Shown one piece after another: positions 43,665 to 51,748 of a DNA stretch of 64,000 bases. Source of the stretch: Allosphingosinicella indica. GTDB taxonomy: Bacteria > Pseudomonadota > Alphaproteobacteria > Sphingomonadales > Sphingomonadaceae. Location of the stretch: assembly GCF_900177405.1 (NCBI RefSeq), contig NZ_LT840185.1, positions 2,409,501 through 2,473,500 on the forward strand, in the 5' to 3' direction. Position numbers and translations under genes: made by a program. A model generated the notes under the pieces. It had not been told where the DNA came from. It searched no databases and saw nothing but the letters and a program-made list of their open reading frames with translations. Every line of letters starts with the position of its first letter. Position 1 is the stretch's first letter.

Positions 43665-44260
43665 TGAACAAATTCGTGATCGGCGCGGCGCTCGCCGCGC
43701 TTGCGCTTCCGGCCGCCGCGCCGGCGCAGCGCCTCAATCCGGCCGTCGTCGCAGTCGTCGATATCGGCCGCGTTTTCTCCGAATGCACCGCCTGCAAGGC
43801 GGCGCAGACCCAGCTTCAGACCCAGCTCCAGTCGCTGCAGCAGCGCTCGCAGGCGCTTGGGGCTCCGCTGCAGACCGAAGCGCAGTCGATCGAGACCGCG
43901 GCGCGTGCGCTGAACGGTAAGGCGCCCGACGCCGCGTTGCAGCAGCGTGTGCAGGCTCTGCAGACCAAGCAGAACAGCGCGAACCAGGAGATCGCCCGCA
44001 GCGAGCAGACCTTCCGCTCGACGCAGGCGCATGTCGCGCAGCAGATCAACGCGCGCTTGACGCCGATCGTCAACCAGGTAATGCAGAGCCGCGGCGCCGC
44101 GATCGTCGTCGACAAGGGCGCGACGCTCGCCGCTTCGCCGTCGCTCGACGTCACCAACGACGTGCTGGCGCAGCTCAACCAGCAGCTCCCGAGCGTCAGC
44201 GTCACGCCGCTGCCGCAGCAAGCGCAGCCGCAGGCCCAGCAGCAGCCGCAGGGCCGCTGA
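43664..44260 (+). CDS. skp: Periplasmic chaperone Skp/OmpH family
   Basis: 198 residues with a signal peptide ([20 protein letters not shown]). A long Gln-rich coiled region (about 45-120) forms the tentacles, and the end is rich in Gln and Pro ([14 protein letters not shown]). Skp holds unfolded outer-membrane proteins for BamA, whose gene is directly upstream (TGATG overlap). A CTAC pair sits near residue 42-45. fabZ follows with the same kind of overlap. Confidence 0.9.
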   Translation: MNKFVIGAALAALALPAAAPAQRLNPAVVAVVDIGRVFSECTACKAAQTQLQTQLQSLQQRSQALGAPLQTEAQSIETAARALNGKAPDAALQQRVQALQTKQNSANQEIARSEQTFRSTQAHVAQQINARLTPIVNQVMQSRGAAIVVDKGATLAASPSLDVTNDVLAQLNQQLPSVSVTPLPQQAQPQAQQQPQGR

Positions 44261-44751
44261 TGAGCGAGGGCGGCAGCGCGGCCGGAGCCGGCGAGACGCG
44301 GGCCCTAGGTCCGATGGATGTCCGCCGGGTGATGGCCGCGCTGCCGCACCGCTACCCCATGCTCCTTGTCGATCGGGTCGAAAGCTTGATCGTCGATCAG
44401 TCGATCGCCGCGATCAAGGCGGTGACGATGAACGAGGAGTTCTTCCAGGGGCATTTCCCCGGCCGCCCGATCATGCCGGGCGTGTTGATCGTGGAGGCGC
44501 TGGCGCAGGCCGCCGGCGTTCTCGCGGTCGAAAGCCTCGGCCTCGCCGGTTCGGGCAAGCTCGTCTATTTCATGGCGATCGACGAGGCGAAGTTCCGCAC
44601 GCCGGTCGAGCCGGGCTGCTTGCTCCGCCTTGAAGTCGCGTTCGTGCAGAAGCGCGCGACCGTCTGCAAATTCGCCGGGAAAGCCTTTGTCGACGGCAAG
44701 CTCGCCGCGCAGGCCAATTTCACGGCGATGATCGCCGACCCGCCGGCCTAA
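44260..44751 (+). CDS. fabZ: 3-hydroxyacyl-ACP dehydratase FabZ
   Basis: 163 residues. It dehydrates 3-hydroxyacyl-ACP in fatty acid synthesis and has the hot-dog fold. The catalytic His65 is in [11 protein letters not shown] and Glu79 in [11 protein letters not shown]. The N-terminal 20 residues are an extension. It follows skp directly (TGATG); lpxD, which lies between them in most Gram-negatives, is absent. The stop overlaps the convergent btuD stop by 4 bp. Confidence 0.96.
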   Translation: MSEGGSAAGAGETRALGPMDVRRVMAALPHRYPMLLVDRVESLIVDQSIAAIKAVTMNEEFFQGHFPGRPIMPGVLIVEALAQAAGVLAVESLGLAGSGKLVYFMAIDEAKFRTPVEPGCLLRLEVAFVQKRATVCKFAGKAFVDGKLAAQANFTAMIADPPA

Positions 44752-45440
44752 ACCGCCGCGACCCAGGCGCCGTCGCGACGCTCGATCCTGAAAATGTCGC
44801 GTATCGCCGGGCCGGCCATGATGTCGGACGGCGCGCTATCGGCTGCGATCCCGCCGTCTTGCATCACCAGCATTCGCGTCGCGAAGACCTGCGCCTGATC
44901 GAGATCGTGAATGGCCATCAAAATGGCTTGGCCCGTCATCGTCCGCAGGAGATCGAACACACGAATCTGCCAGAGCGGATCGAGGTTCGCGATCGGCTCG
45001 TCGAGGAGAAGCAGGCGGGGGCGGCTGGCAAGCGCGCGGGCGATCAGCACGCGGCTGCGTTCTCCGGTCGACAGCCGATCGATGCGGCGGTCGAGCAGCG
45101 GGGCGAGATCGAGCGCGGCGACGAGATCGGAGATGTCCGCCGCCGCCCCGCCCAAAGCGATCACGTCGCGCGCCAGCAATGGCCATCGTATGTCCCGCCC
45201 GGCCGGGAGGTAGGACAGCAGCCGCGCCCGTTCGGCCTTGCCGACGGCGGCAGGGTCTGTGCCTTCGATCCGGACGCTGCCGTCTGGCTTGCCGACCCCG
45301 GCGATGGCGTGGAGCAGGCTGGTCTTGCCGCTGCCGTTCGGCCCGACGAGCGCGACCCGCTCGCCTGCTGCCAGCATCAGCGACGACGGCGCCAAACGGC
45401 CGGGCAGGGCGATGTCGCGGGCGTCTAGCAATTCGCTCAC
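44748..45440 (-). CDS. btuD: ABC transporter ATPase for vitamin B12 uptake (BtuD-like)
   Basis: 230 residues. The ATPase has Walker [10 protein letters not shown] (about 35-43), the signature LSTGERSRV and Walker [13 protein letters not shown]. The Q-loop region is short. It powers the BtuC permease. The GTG start overlaps the stop of the permease gene (GTGA). The cobalamin riboswitch at the head of the operon identifies the substrate better than the sequence, which is FecE/BtuD-like in general. Confidence 0.88.
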   Translation of the reverse strand: MSELLDARDIALPGRLAPSSLMLAAGERVALVGPNGSGKTSLLHAIAGVGKPDGSVRIEGTDPAAVGKAERARLLSYLPAGRDIRWPLLARDVIALGGAAADISDLVAALDLAPLLDRRIDRLSTGERSRVLIARALASRPRLLLLDEPIANLDPLWQIRVFDLLRTMTGQAILMAIHDLDQAQVFATRMLVMQDGGIAADSAPSDIMAGPAIRDIFRIERRDGAWVAAV

Positions 45441-46405
45441 CGGCTGAGGCTCCAGCGCATATGGGCGACGAGCCAAAGGAAGAAGGGCGCGCCAAGGAGC
45501 GCAGTGACGACGCCGACGGGAAGCGTCCGACCCAGCGGCGCTAGGCGCACGACGAGATCGGCGGCGATGAGCAGCGCGCCGCCGATCGCGGCCGCCGGCA
45601 GGATAGCGCGCCCGGGATGTCCCCCGGTCAGCCGCCGTGCGAAGATGGGCGCGACGAGCCCGACGAAGCCGATCGCGCCGCACACCGCGACGCAGCCGCC
45701 GACGCCAAGCGCGGTGAGGCAGACGACCTTGAGCCGCAGCTTGCCGATGTCGTAACCCATCGATTGCGCCACCTCTTCACCCAAGGTGAGCGCGTCGAGC
45801 TGTGGCGCGACCCGGACCAGCAGCGCAAGCGTCAGCCCCGCCGGGATGGCAGCGAAGGCGAGCTGTTTCTGGCTGCGATCGACCATCGATCCCATCAGCC
45901 AGTCATAGGCGTCGTAGAAAGCGAACGGCGAGGGCGCGAGCGCCAAGGCGAGAATAGTGAGCGCACCCGCGAGCGCGCTGATGGCGAGGCCGGACAGGAG
46001 CAGCGTCGCGGTTTCGGCGCGCGGGCCTGCGAGCAGGATCAGCAACAGCAACGCGCCGAGTGCGCCGCCCATCGCCCCGCCCGAAAGCGCGAGCGGAGCG
46101 GTGAACCCGAACAGGTAAGCCGTGATGACCGCGCCGAGCGCGGCGCCGCTTGTCGTGCCGGTGAGATCGGGCGAGGCGAGGGGATTGGCGAACAGCGCCT
46201 GCACCGCCGCACCCGATGCCCCCAATGTAGCTCCGTAAACCAGGGCAAGCATCGTGCGCGGCAGGCGGAGTTCGGTGAGGACGGCGGCGGCCAGACCGGC
46301 ATTCTCGGCATGAAGCCCGATCAGCGGCGAGGCCGGAAGAGCGAGCGAGAGCAACGCCAGCGCCGTGAGCGTGGCCAGAAGGACGACGGAAACACGCCGG
46401 CTCAT
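45437..46405 (-). CDS. btuC: ABC transporter permease for vitamin B12 uptake (BtuC-like, FecCD family)
   Basis: 322 residues with about ten membrane helices. FecCD-family signatures are ELRLPRTMLALVYGATLGASG near the N-terminus and CGAIGFVGLVAPIFARRLTG in the coupling region. It should move corrinoid through the inner membrane. The start overlaps the btuF stop (ATGA) and the stop overlaps btuD. Its place in a riboswitch-controlled btuB-F-C-D operon supports cobalamin over siderophore iron. Confidence 0.9.
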   Translation of the reverse strand: MSRRVSVVLLATLTALALLSLALPASPLIGLHAENAGLAAAVLTELRLPRTMLALVYGATLGASGAAVQALFANPLASPDLTGTTSGAALGAVITAYLFGFTAPLALSGGAMGGALGALLLLILLAGPRAETATLLLSGLAISALAGALTILALALAPSPFAFYDAYDWLMGSMVDRSQKQLAFAAIPAGLTLALLVRVAPQLDALTLGEEVAQSMGYDIGKLRLKVVCLTALGVGGCVAVCGAIGFVGLVAPIFARRLTGGHPGRAILPAAAIGGALLIAADLVVRLAPLGRTLPVGVVTALLGAPFFLWLVAHMRWSLSR

Positions 46406-47187
46406 CGCGCCACCTTCCGCAACCGTTCGACCTCGGCGATCATCGCGGGCCCCATGCAGGTCCAGCGCCGTCCGTCGGTCGGGATCACGCGCGCGCCGCC
46501 CGCCTTGCGCGCAAGCGGGTGGTTCAGCCAGCGCTGCTCGCCCGAATATTCGCCGGCACGATAGTCGCTGCGCAGCAGAACTTCCGGCGGCTTGCTGATG
46601 AGCTGTTCCAGCGTCACGCGATCGCTCGGAAGCGCGCGTTGGCGGAAGCCAGCCAGCGCCATCCATTCGCTTGCCAAACTGTTCGCGCCGACCGATCGTC
46701 CGCCGCCGCCAAGCCAGATCGTGTCCGGCTGCCGTTGCGGTGTACTGGCTTTGAGCATCGCGATCCGCGCAAGGAGGCGCTTGCCTTGCGGTTCGCGGCC
46801 CAGCGCCTTGGCGACGCGGCGGATGCTCGTTTCTATGTCGGCCATGCTGCCCGGATAGCCGAGATCGAGCGTCGGGATGCCCAGCGTCTCGGCGATGCGG
46901 ACGCGATCGCGCGCGCCGCCGCCCATCGTCAGCACCAGATCGGGCTTCAGGGGTGCGACCGAGAGCAAGCTGCCGTCGTTGCGGCGGAAGCGCGCCGCCT
47001 GCCGCCAGAGCGGCGATTCCGCCTTGCTTTGCGACAGGTGCGTCACCGACGCGATCTGCTCCGGCGCGGCGATCATCAGCAGCAGCTCGTCGGTGCAGAG
47101 GTTGAGCGACGCCACGCGCTGCGGCGCCGCGCCAACCTCCGCACCGAAGGCCAGGCTAAGCGCCGAAGCGAAGACGAAGGCCCGCAT
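46402..47187 (-). CDS. btuF: Periplasmic cobalamin-binding protein (BtuF-like)
   Basis: 261 residues. A signal peptide (MRAFVFASALSLAFGAEVGA) is followed by a helical-backbone binding fold: RVASLNLCTDELLLMIA, then KPDLVLTMGG and PPEVLLRSDYRAGEY. It captures corrinoid and delivers it to BtuCD. The start lies 32 bp inside the end of btuB, in another frame, so the two are coupled. The sequence is on the short side but complete. Confidence 0.88.
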   Translation of the reverse strand: MRAFVFASALSLAFGAEVGAAPQRVASLNLCTDELLLMIAAPEQIASVTHLSQSKAESPLWRQAARFRRNDGSLLSVAPLKPDLVLTMGGGARDRVRIAETLGIPTLDLGYPGSMADIETSIRRVAKALGREPQGKRLLARIAMLKASTPQRQPDTIWLGGGGRSVGANSLASEWMALAGFRQRALPSDRVTLEQLISKPPEVLLRSDYRAGEYSGEQRWLNHPLARKAGGARVIPTDGRRWTCMGPAMIAEVERLRKVAR

Positions 47188-49030
47188 GAACCGCACGTCC
47201 CGGCGTCGCATAGCCGACGACATCCTGATAGTCGGCATCGAACGCATTCTCGATCCGCCCGAAGGCCTCGATCGCCGACGTGAGGCGATAGGCGGCGCGG
47301 AAGCCGACCAGCGCATAGTCGCCCAGCATGACCGTCGCGGCCGGGAACAGGTCGAAATCGGTGTCGCGCCGCTTGCCGACATACGCGACCGACCCACCCA
47401 GGGTCAGGGGACCGGCCTCATAGTCGAACGCCGCATTGGCGCTGTGCCGGGGACGACGCACCTCGCGCAGGCGCGGCGTGCCGGCGACCTGCTGATCCTT
47501 TGCGTCGAGCCAGGTGTAGTTCGCGCTCAGCCGCAATCCGTCGATTGGAGTGAGTGCGCCTGCCAGCTCGACGCCCCGGCGCTTGCTGATCCCGGTGGCA
47601 TTCGCCGCCGACGACAGGAAGGTCGTCGAATCGAACGTGCCGACGATCTCGTCGCGCAGCCGCGCATCGAAGGCGGTCACCGACAGCGCCGCGCGCTCGC
47701 TCTGCCAGCGCAGGCCCAGCTCGAACTCGCGCGATCGTTCCGGGATCAGGTCCGGATTGCCGACGAAGCTGCCGGGGAAGAAGCCATAGAGATCGAAGAA
47801 GGTCGGCTGCGCGATACCCTCTCCATAGGAACCGGCGATCGCGAAGCCGCCGCCCAGCCGCGCAAGCGCACCGGCGCGGAACGTCGTCTCGTCGGCGAAG
47901 CGGTTGAAGTCGTCATGGCGCACCGCGAGGTCGGTGGTCAGCACGTCGCCCCAGTCGGCGCGCCATTCGCCGACGAAGGCGGTGCGGCCGCGCGTCCGGT
48001 CCTGATCGGTGAAGCCGCCGAACTCCTGGTCGCGCGCCTTGAAGCTCTCGTCCTCGCGCTCGACGAGCGCGATGAGGCTGTGGCGGGTGCCGCCGAGATC
48101 GAGCCGCCGCTCGAGCTTGCCGGAGACCGCGAACCGGTCGCCGAAGCTGCGGTTGAGTGGCACATCGCCATCGAAATTGCGGTTGGCGCTGCCGAGATAC
48201 TGGCCATCGACCGTGAAGCGCCACGGCGTGCCGGGATCGGTGCCCAGCGTCGCCCAGACGCGCACTGCGCCCGTCCTGGTCGTCGAATTATCGTCGGTGT
48301 CGGCGCGGAGGAAAGTCAGCGGGTCGGTGCCGTCGAACTCCGCATAGGCATCGACATAGCGCGCCGCGACGCCGAATTCGGCATTCTCCGCGGGCCGCGC
48401 GACACCCTTGAGGCCGATGGTCGTGTTGCCGTAGCCATCGCGGTCGCCGCCGCCGCCGCCGAGGATGTCGATGCCGTCGCTTTCCTGCCGCGATACGGTG
48501 AGGGTCGCACCCCCGCGCTCGCCGCCCGCTGCGACCGTACCAGCGAGACGCAGACTGTCGCGGCTGCCATATTCGCCGAGGCCCGAGATGCTGAGGCCGG
48601 GCGCCGCATCGGGCGTCTCCAGCGCGATGACGCCGCCGATCGCTTCGGAACCCCACAAGGCCGATTGCGGCCCGCGCACCACCTCGATCCGACCGATACC
48701 ATCGGCGGTCAGCGTCTCGAACCGCGCCTCATTGCCCGCGGCGGGATCGGTAAAGCGGATGCCGTCGATGAACAGCAGGCTGTGGTTCGCCTCGGCGCCG
48801 CGGATGCGGACCTGCGCCTGGCTGCCGCGCGCGCCGGTCTGCGCGACCGACACGCCGGGGACGAGCCGGAGCAGATCGATGGTCTGCGCTTCGCCCAGCG
48901 CATCGACGCGGCGGGCGTCGATCACGGTGGCGCTGGCAGGGCTGTTCGCCTCATCGACCGGGGTCAGCGAAGCGGTGACGAGAATTTCGGCGGATGCGGC
49001 GTTGGCCGCGAGTAACAAGAGCAGAGACAT
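47156..49030 (-). CDS. btuB: TonB-dependent vitamin B12 receptor (BtuB-like)
   Basis: 624 residues. The signal peptide is short (MSLLLLLAANAASA). The TonB box is near EILVTAS, the plug domain holds VPGVSVAQTG and RIEVVRGPQSALWGSEAIGG, and a 22-strand barrel ends RAVHAGLRLRFGA with a C-terminal aromatic region. It imports cobalamin across the outer membrane. ATG 49030 is 4 nt beyond GGAGGAAA; a second ATG directly before it (49033) is possible. The upstream riboswitch makes the substrate assignment strong. Confidence 0.93.
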   Translation of the reverse strand: MSLLLLLAANAASAEILVTASLTPVDEANSPASATVIDARRVDALGEAQTIDLLRLVPGVSVAQTGARGSQAQVRIRGAEANHSLLFIDGIRFTDPAAGNEARFETLTADGIGRIEVVRGPQSALWGSEAIGGVIALETPDAAPGLSISGLGEYGSRDSLRLAGTVAAGGERGGATLTVSRQESDGIDILGGGGGDRDGYGNTTIGLKGVARPAENAEFGVAARYVDAYAEFDGTDPLTFLRADTDDNSTTRTGAVRVWATLGTDPGTPWRFTVDGQYLGSANRNFDGDVPLNRSFGDRFAVSGKLERRLDLGGTRHSLIALVEREDESFKARDQEFGGFTDQDRTRGRTAFVGEWRADWGDVLTTDLAVRHDDFNRFADETTFRAGALARLGGGFAIAGSYGEGIAQPTFFDLYGFFPGSFVGNPDLIPERSREFELGLRWQSERAALSVTAFDARLRDEIVGTFDSTTFLSSAANATGISKRRGVELAGALTPIDGLRLSANYTWLDAKDQQVAGTPRLREVRRPRHSANAAFDYEAGPLTLGGSVAYVGKRRDTDFDLFPAATVMLGDYALVGFRAAYRLTSAIEAFGRIENAFDADYQDVVGYATPGRAVHAGLRLRFGA

Positions 49031-49032
49031 CA

Positions 49033-49072
49033 TTTCCTCCATAAGACGACACACGGGTCGTCTCGGAGGAAA
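49033..49072 (-). promoter_or_regulatory. Expression platform: hairpin that sequesters the btuB ribosome-binding site
   Basis: On the minus strand TTTCCTCC (49072-49065) is the exact complement of the btuB Shine-Dalgarno GGAGGAAA (49040-49033). Between them AGACGAC and GTCGTCT (49063-49057, 49050-49044) form a 7-bp stem. The resulting 15-bp hairpin would hide the RBS, which fits translational control by the riboswitch just upstream. Confidence 0.7.
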
Positions 49073-49125
49073 GGCACGCCTCTCCACATGCGTACGGCTG
49101 GTCCCGGCCGGGCATGGACGACCGG

Positions 49126-49302
49126 CGAGGGCAGGTCTCCTGGCTCGCGGATCACCGCCCGTTCCCCGCCTTGCCGGTGCCGCCGAAATCGGCTGCGCCG
49201 GTGGCATAGAGGGGAGGGGCTCACCGCTTACAGTTGCGGGCACAGCGCCGGTATTCCACCGGCTTCCCTTTTCACCGCCGTTTCGGGCGGCACCTTCGCC
49301 TG
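49126..49302 (-). ncRNA. Cobalamin (adenosylcobalamin) riboswitch
   Basis: Read on the minus strand, the conserved elements appear in order: AAGGTGCC and GGGAAGCCGGTG, then CCCGCAACTGTAAGCGGTGAG, ATGCCACCGG, and the B12 box GAGCCAGGAGACCTGCC (about 49146-49130). These are the sequence hallmarks of the class. It lies about 90 nt before the btuB start and governs btuB-btuF-btuC-btuD; high cobalamin should shut the operon off. Ends are approximate. Confidence 0.95.
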
Positions 49303-49310
49303 GGTCGCCC

Positions 49311-49337
49311 GCTAGGCTGGGGGTTCAGGCTTGTCAA
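49311..49337 (-). promoter_or_regulatory. Predicted promoter of the cobalamin riboswitch/btu operon
   Basis: On the minus strand TTGACA (49337-49332), 15 nt, CCTAGC (49316-49311). The predicted start near 49304 is exactly where the riboswitch begins. The -35 uses the same base pairs as the -35 of the divergent rpmE promoter. Confidence 0.55.
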
Positions 49338-49357
49338 CTCGGGGGACGGACGCTAAG
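49331..49357 (+). promoter_or_regulatory. Predicted rpmE promoter (TTGTCA-N15-GCTAAG)
   Basis: TTGTCA 49331-49336, 15 nt, GCTAAG 49352-49357, then a GC-rich discriminator (GCGCGGCC), closely like the rpsB promoter. It shares its -35 bases with the btu promoter on the other strand. Confidence 0.55.
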
Positions 49358-49374
49358 GCGCGGCCTCCTTTTCA

Positions 49375-49393
49375 GGCTGGTCGGAAACCAGCC
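49375..49393 (+). promoter_or_regulatory. Hairpin in the rpmE mRNA leader
   Basis: GGCTGGT-CGGAA-ACCAGCC, a perfect 7-bp stem, lies in the predicted 50-nt leader of rpmE and ends 21 nt before the ATG. L31 leaders are autoregulatory in some bacteria; whether this one is cannot be told. Confidence 0.35.
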
Positions 49394-49414
49394 GCCACAT
49401 CAGGAATTTGCGAC

Positions 49415-49642
49415 ATGAAGGCCGATACCCACCCCGACTATCACATGATCAAGGTGCAGATGACCGACGGCACCGTGTTCGAGACGCGCTCCACCTGGGG
49501 CAGCGAGGGCGACACGCTGCAGCTCGACATCGATCCCAAGGTCCACCCGGCGTGGACCGGCGGCACCCGCCTGGTCGAAAAGGGCGGTCAGGTCGCGCGC
49601 TTTAACAAGCGCTTCGGCGGTCTCAGCCTCGGCAAGAAATAA
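49415..49642 (+). CDS. rpmE: 50S ribosomal protein L31
   Basis: 75 residues. It belongs to the large subunit and bridges to the 30S. The start [20 protein letters not shown] and HPAWTGG block are typical. The paired Cys residues of zinc-binding L31 are missing, so this is the zinc-independent form. No strong RBS is present (CAGGAATTTGCGAC). It lies divergently from the btu operon. Confidence 0.95.
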   Translation: MKADTHPDYHMIKVQMTDGTVFETRSTWGSEGDTLQLDIDPKVHPAWTGGTRLVEKGGQVARFNKRFGGLSLGKK

Positions 49643-49645
49643 GCG

Positions 49646-50188
49646 TTGGGCGGCGGGAACGGCGTTCCGGTCCTTGCGACCGAACGCCTGATCCTGCGCG
49701 CGCCCGAAGCCGGCGATCTCGATGCCTCCGCCGCAATGTGGGGGAATGAGGAGGTCGTGCGCTACGTCGGCGGCAAGCCGTCGACCCGCGAAGAGACCTG
49801 GGCGCGTATCCTCCGCGCCCACGGCCTCTGGTCGCTGCTCGGCTACGGCTATTGGGCGGTGACCGAGCGGGTAAGCGGACGCTTCGTCGGTGACGTCGGT
49901 TTCGCCGATTTCCACCGCGCGATCGAACCGTCGATCGACGGCATCCCCGAAATGGGTTGGGTGCTTGACGTTTGGAGCCACGGACGCGGCTATGCGGGCG
50001 AGGCGGTTGCCGCCGCGCTGCAATGGGCGGACGAAATACTCAAGGCGCCGCTGACTGCCTGCATCATCGCGCCCGAGAATGCGGCCTCGATCCGCGTTGC
50101 CGATCGCGCCGGTTTCCGGCGCTTTGCCGCGGGCGAATACAGGTCCGCGCCGACGTTGATTTTTCACAGAAAATGGCTCGTCGCCTAA
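49646..50188 (+). CDS. GNAT-family N-acetyltransferase (RimJ-like)
   Basis: 180 residues. The domain transfers an acetyl group from acetyl-CoA to an amine. LATERLILRAPEAGDLDA at the N-terminus, GWVLDVWSHGRGYAGEAVAAAL (CoA-binding loop) and APENAASIRVADRAGFRR are the RimJ/RimL-type signature. The acceptor is unknown. The TTG start is 3 bp after the rpmE stop, so it is probably co-transcribed with rpmE. Confidence 0.9.
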   Translation: MGGGNGVPVLATERLILRAPEAGDLDASAAMWGNEEVVRYVGGKPSTREETWARILRAHGLWSLLGYGYWAVTERVSGRFVGDVGFADFHRAIEPSIDGIPEMGWVLDVWSHGRGYAGEAVAAALQWADEILKAPLTACIIAPENAASIRVADRAGFRRFAAGEYRSAPTLIFHRKWLVA

Positions 50189-50203
50189 AATCGTTGAGGG
50201 TGA

Positions 50204-50229
50204 GGAACAAATCGCCCGCCTGACGCGTC
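50204..50229 (+). promoter_or_regulatory. Candidate EcfG-type stress promoter (GGAAC-N17-CGTC)
   Basis: GGAAC at 50204-50208, 17 nt, CGTC at 50226-50229; the last base deviates from CGTT. It precedes a YeaQ-family stress protein gene. A 7-bp hairpin (CGGCCGA 50243-50249, TCGGCCG 50259-50265) lies in the leader. Confidence 0.5.
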
Positions 50230-50290
50230 TCTGCCTCATCCACGGCCGAAGGAGTTTGTCGGCCGAACGAATGGTAGAGGAGGAAGTATA

Positions 50291-50560
50291 ATGGGCCTGA
50301 TTCTCGCTTTGATCATCGGCGGTGTCATCGGCTGGCTTGCCAGCATCGTGATGCGCACCGACGCCCAGCAGGGCATCATCCTCAACGTGGTTGTCGGCAT
50401 TGTCGGTTCGCTGCTCGGCAGCTTCCTGCTCGGGCCGCTGCTCGGCGGTGGCAACATCATGAGCGGTGCGCTCGACGTCCGCACGCTGCTCGTTGCGTTC
50501 CTGGGTGCGGTGATCCTGCTCGCGATCGTCAATCTCTTCCGTCGCGGCAGCGTGCGCTAA
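50291..50560 (+). CDS. GlsB/YeaQ/YmgE-family stress-response membrane protein
   Basis: 89 residues with three membrane helices separated by Gly-rich turns (GGVIGWLASIVM, GIVGSLLGSFLLGPLLGGG). The family is also called transglycosylase-associated protein; members are small inner-membrane proteins induced by stress, function unknown. It has a strong RBS (GAGGAGG at 50278-50284), an EcfG-like promoter and its own terminator, so it is an independent unit. Confidence 0.92.
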   Translation: MGLILALIIGGVIGWLASIVMRTDAQQGIILNVVVGIVGSLLGSFLLGPLLGGGNIMSGALDVRTLLVAFLGAVILLAIVNLFRRGSVR

Positions 50561-50589
50561 GCACCCGCCACGATCAGTAGGCGTATCGG

Positions 50590-50623
50590 CCCCGGATGCA
50601 GCAATGCGTCCGGGGCTTTCGCT
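50590..50623 (+). terminator. Rho-independent terminator of the YeaQ-family gene
   Basis: A 10-bp stem (CCCCGGATGC / GCGTCCGGGG, one G-T pair) with a 6-nt loop, followed by CTTTCGCTT. The convergent CoA-transferase gene ends at 50627. Confidence 0.8.
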
Positions 50624-50626
50624 TAT

Positions 50627-51748
50627 CTAACGATCGTCTTCGCCCAGCCGCGGGCTGCGCCGATCGGCCACCTGCCGTTTGCCGTCGATCACGATCGGCG
50701 AAGCGAGGCCGGGGAGGGGGGCGGGAAGCTGCATCCCGCGCGCCACCACCTGTGGATCGGCGAACACCGCGTCCACCGGATTGATCGGGCCGGCCGGGAT
50801 ACCGGCGCGCTCCAGCTTCTCCGACAGCGCGATCCGCCCGAACCGCCGCGTCGCGGCTTCCAGCGTGGCGATAAGTTCGACACGGTTGGCGACGCGCCCC
50901 GCATTGGCGCGATAGCGATCGTCATCTGCCAGGCCCGCGAGCCCCAAGATCGCGCACAGCCGCTGGAATTGCCGATCATTGCCGACGGCGATGATCACTT
51001 CGCCGTCCGACGTCGGAAACGCCTGATAGGGAACCAGGTTGGCGTGGCCGTTGCCCATCCGGCCCGGCACCTTGCCCGAGGTCATCCAGTTCAGCGCCTG
51101 ATTGGCGAGCACCGCGACCTGGCAGTCGAGCAGTGCCATGTCGATATGCGCGCCTTTGCCGGTGCGGTCGCGCTCGCGCAGCGCCGCGAGGATCGCGACG
51201 GTGGAATAGAGGCCGGTGAAAATGTCGGCATAAGCGACGCCGGCTTTCTGCGGCGCGCCGTCCGGCTCACCGGTCAGCGACATCGCGCCGCCCATGCCCT
51301 GGATGATGAAATCGTAACCGGCACGATTGGCATAGGGCCCGGTCTGGCCGAAACCGGTGATCGAGCAATAGACGAGGCCGGGGTTGATGGCTGCCAGCGC
51401 GGCATGGTCGAGCCCGTATTTGGCCAGCCCGCCGACCTTGAAATTCTCGATCAGCACGTCGGACGATGCTGCCAGCGCGCGGATCTGCGCCTGGCCGCTC
51501 TCGCTGTCCATATCGACCGTGATCGATTTCTTGCCGCGGTTGCAGGCGTGGAAATAGGCTGCGTCTCGCGGCTCGCCTTCGGGGCCGGTAACGAACGGCG
51601 GACCCCAATGGCGCGTATCGTCGCCCGCGCCTGGCCGCTCGACCTTGATCACCTCGGCGCCGAGATCGGCCAGAAGCTGCCCCGCCCACGGCCCCGCGAG
51701 GATGCGCGCGAGCTCGAGCACCTTCAGCCCGGCAAGCGGCTTGTCCAC
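50627..51748 (-). CDS. CaiB/BaiF (family III) CoA-transferase
   Basis: 373 residues. Family III transferases move CoA between carboxylic acids through an Asp-anhydride. The start GLKVLELARILAGPWAGQLLADLGAEVIKVE and VAYADIFTG, which holds the catalytic Asp, are typical. The pairing with glutaryl-CoA dehydrogenase directly upstream (TAGTG overlap) suggests a succinyl-CoA:glutarate CoA-transferase role; that is inference from context. The GTG start gives the family N-terminus. Confidence 0.88.
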   Translation of the reverse strand: MDKPLAGLKVLELARILAGPWAGQLLADLGAEVIKVERPGAGDDTRHWGPPFVTGPEGEPRDAAYFHACNRGKKSITVDMDSESGQAQIRALAASSDVLIENFKVGGLAKYGLDHAALAAINPGLVYCSITGFGQTGPYANRAGYDFIIQGMGGAMSLTGEPDGAPQKAGVAYADIFTGLYSTVAILAALRERDRTGKGAHIDMALLDCQVAVLANQALNWMTSGKVPGRMGNGHANLVPYQAFPTSDGEVIIAVGNDRQFQRLCAILGLAGLADDDRYRANAGRVANRVELIATLEAATRRFGRIALSEKLERAGIPAGPINPVDAVFADPQVVARGMQLPAPLPGLASPIVIDGKRQVADRRSPRLGEDDR

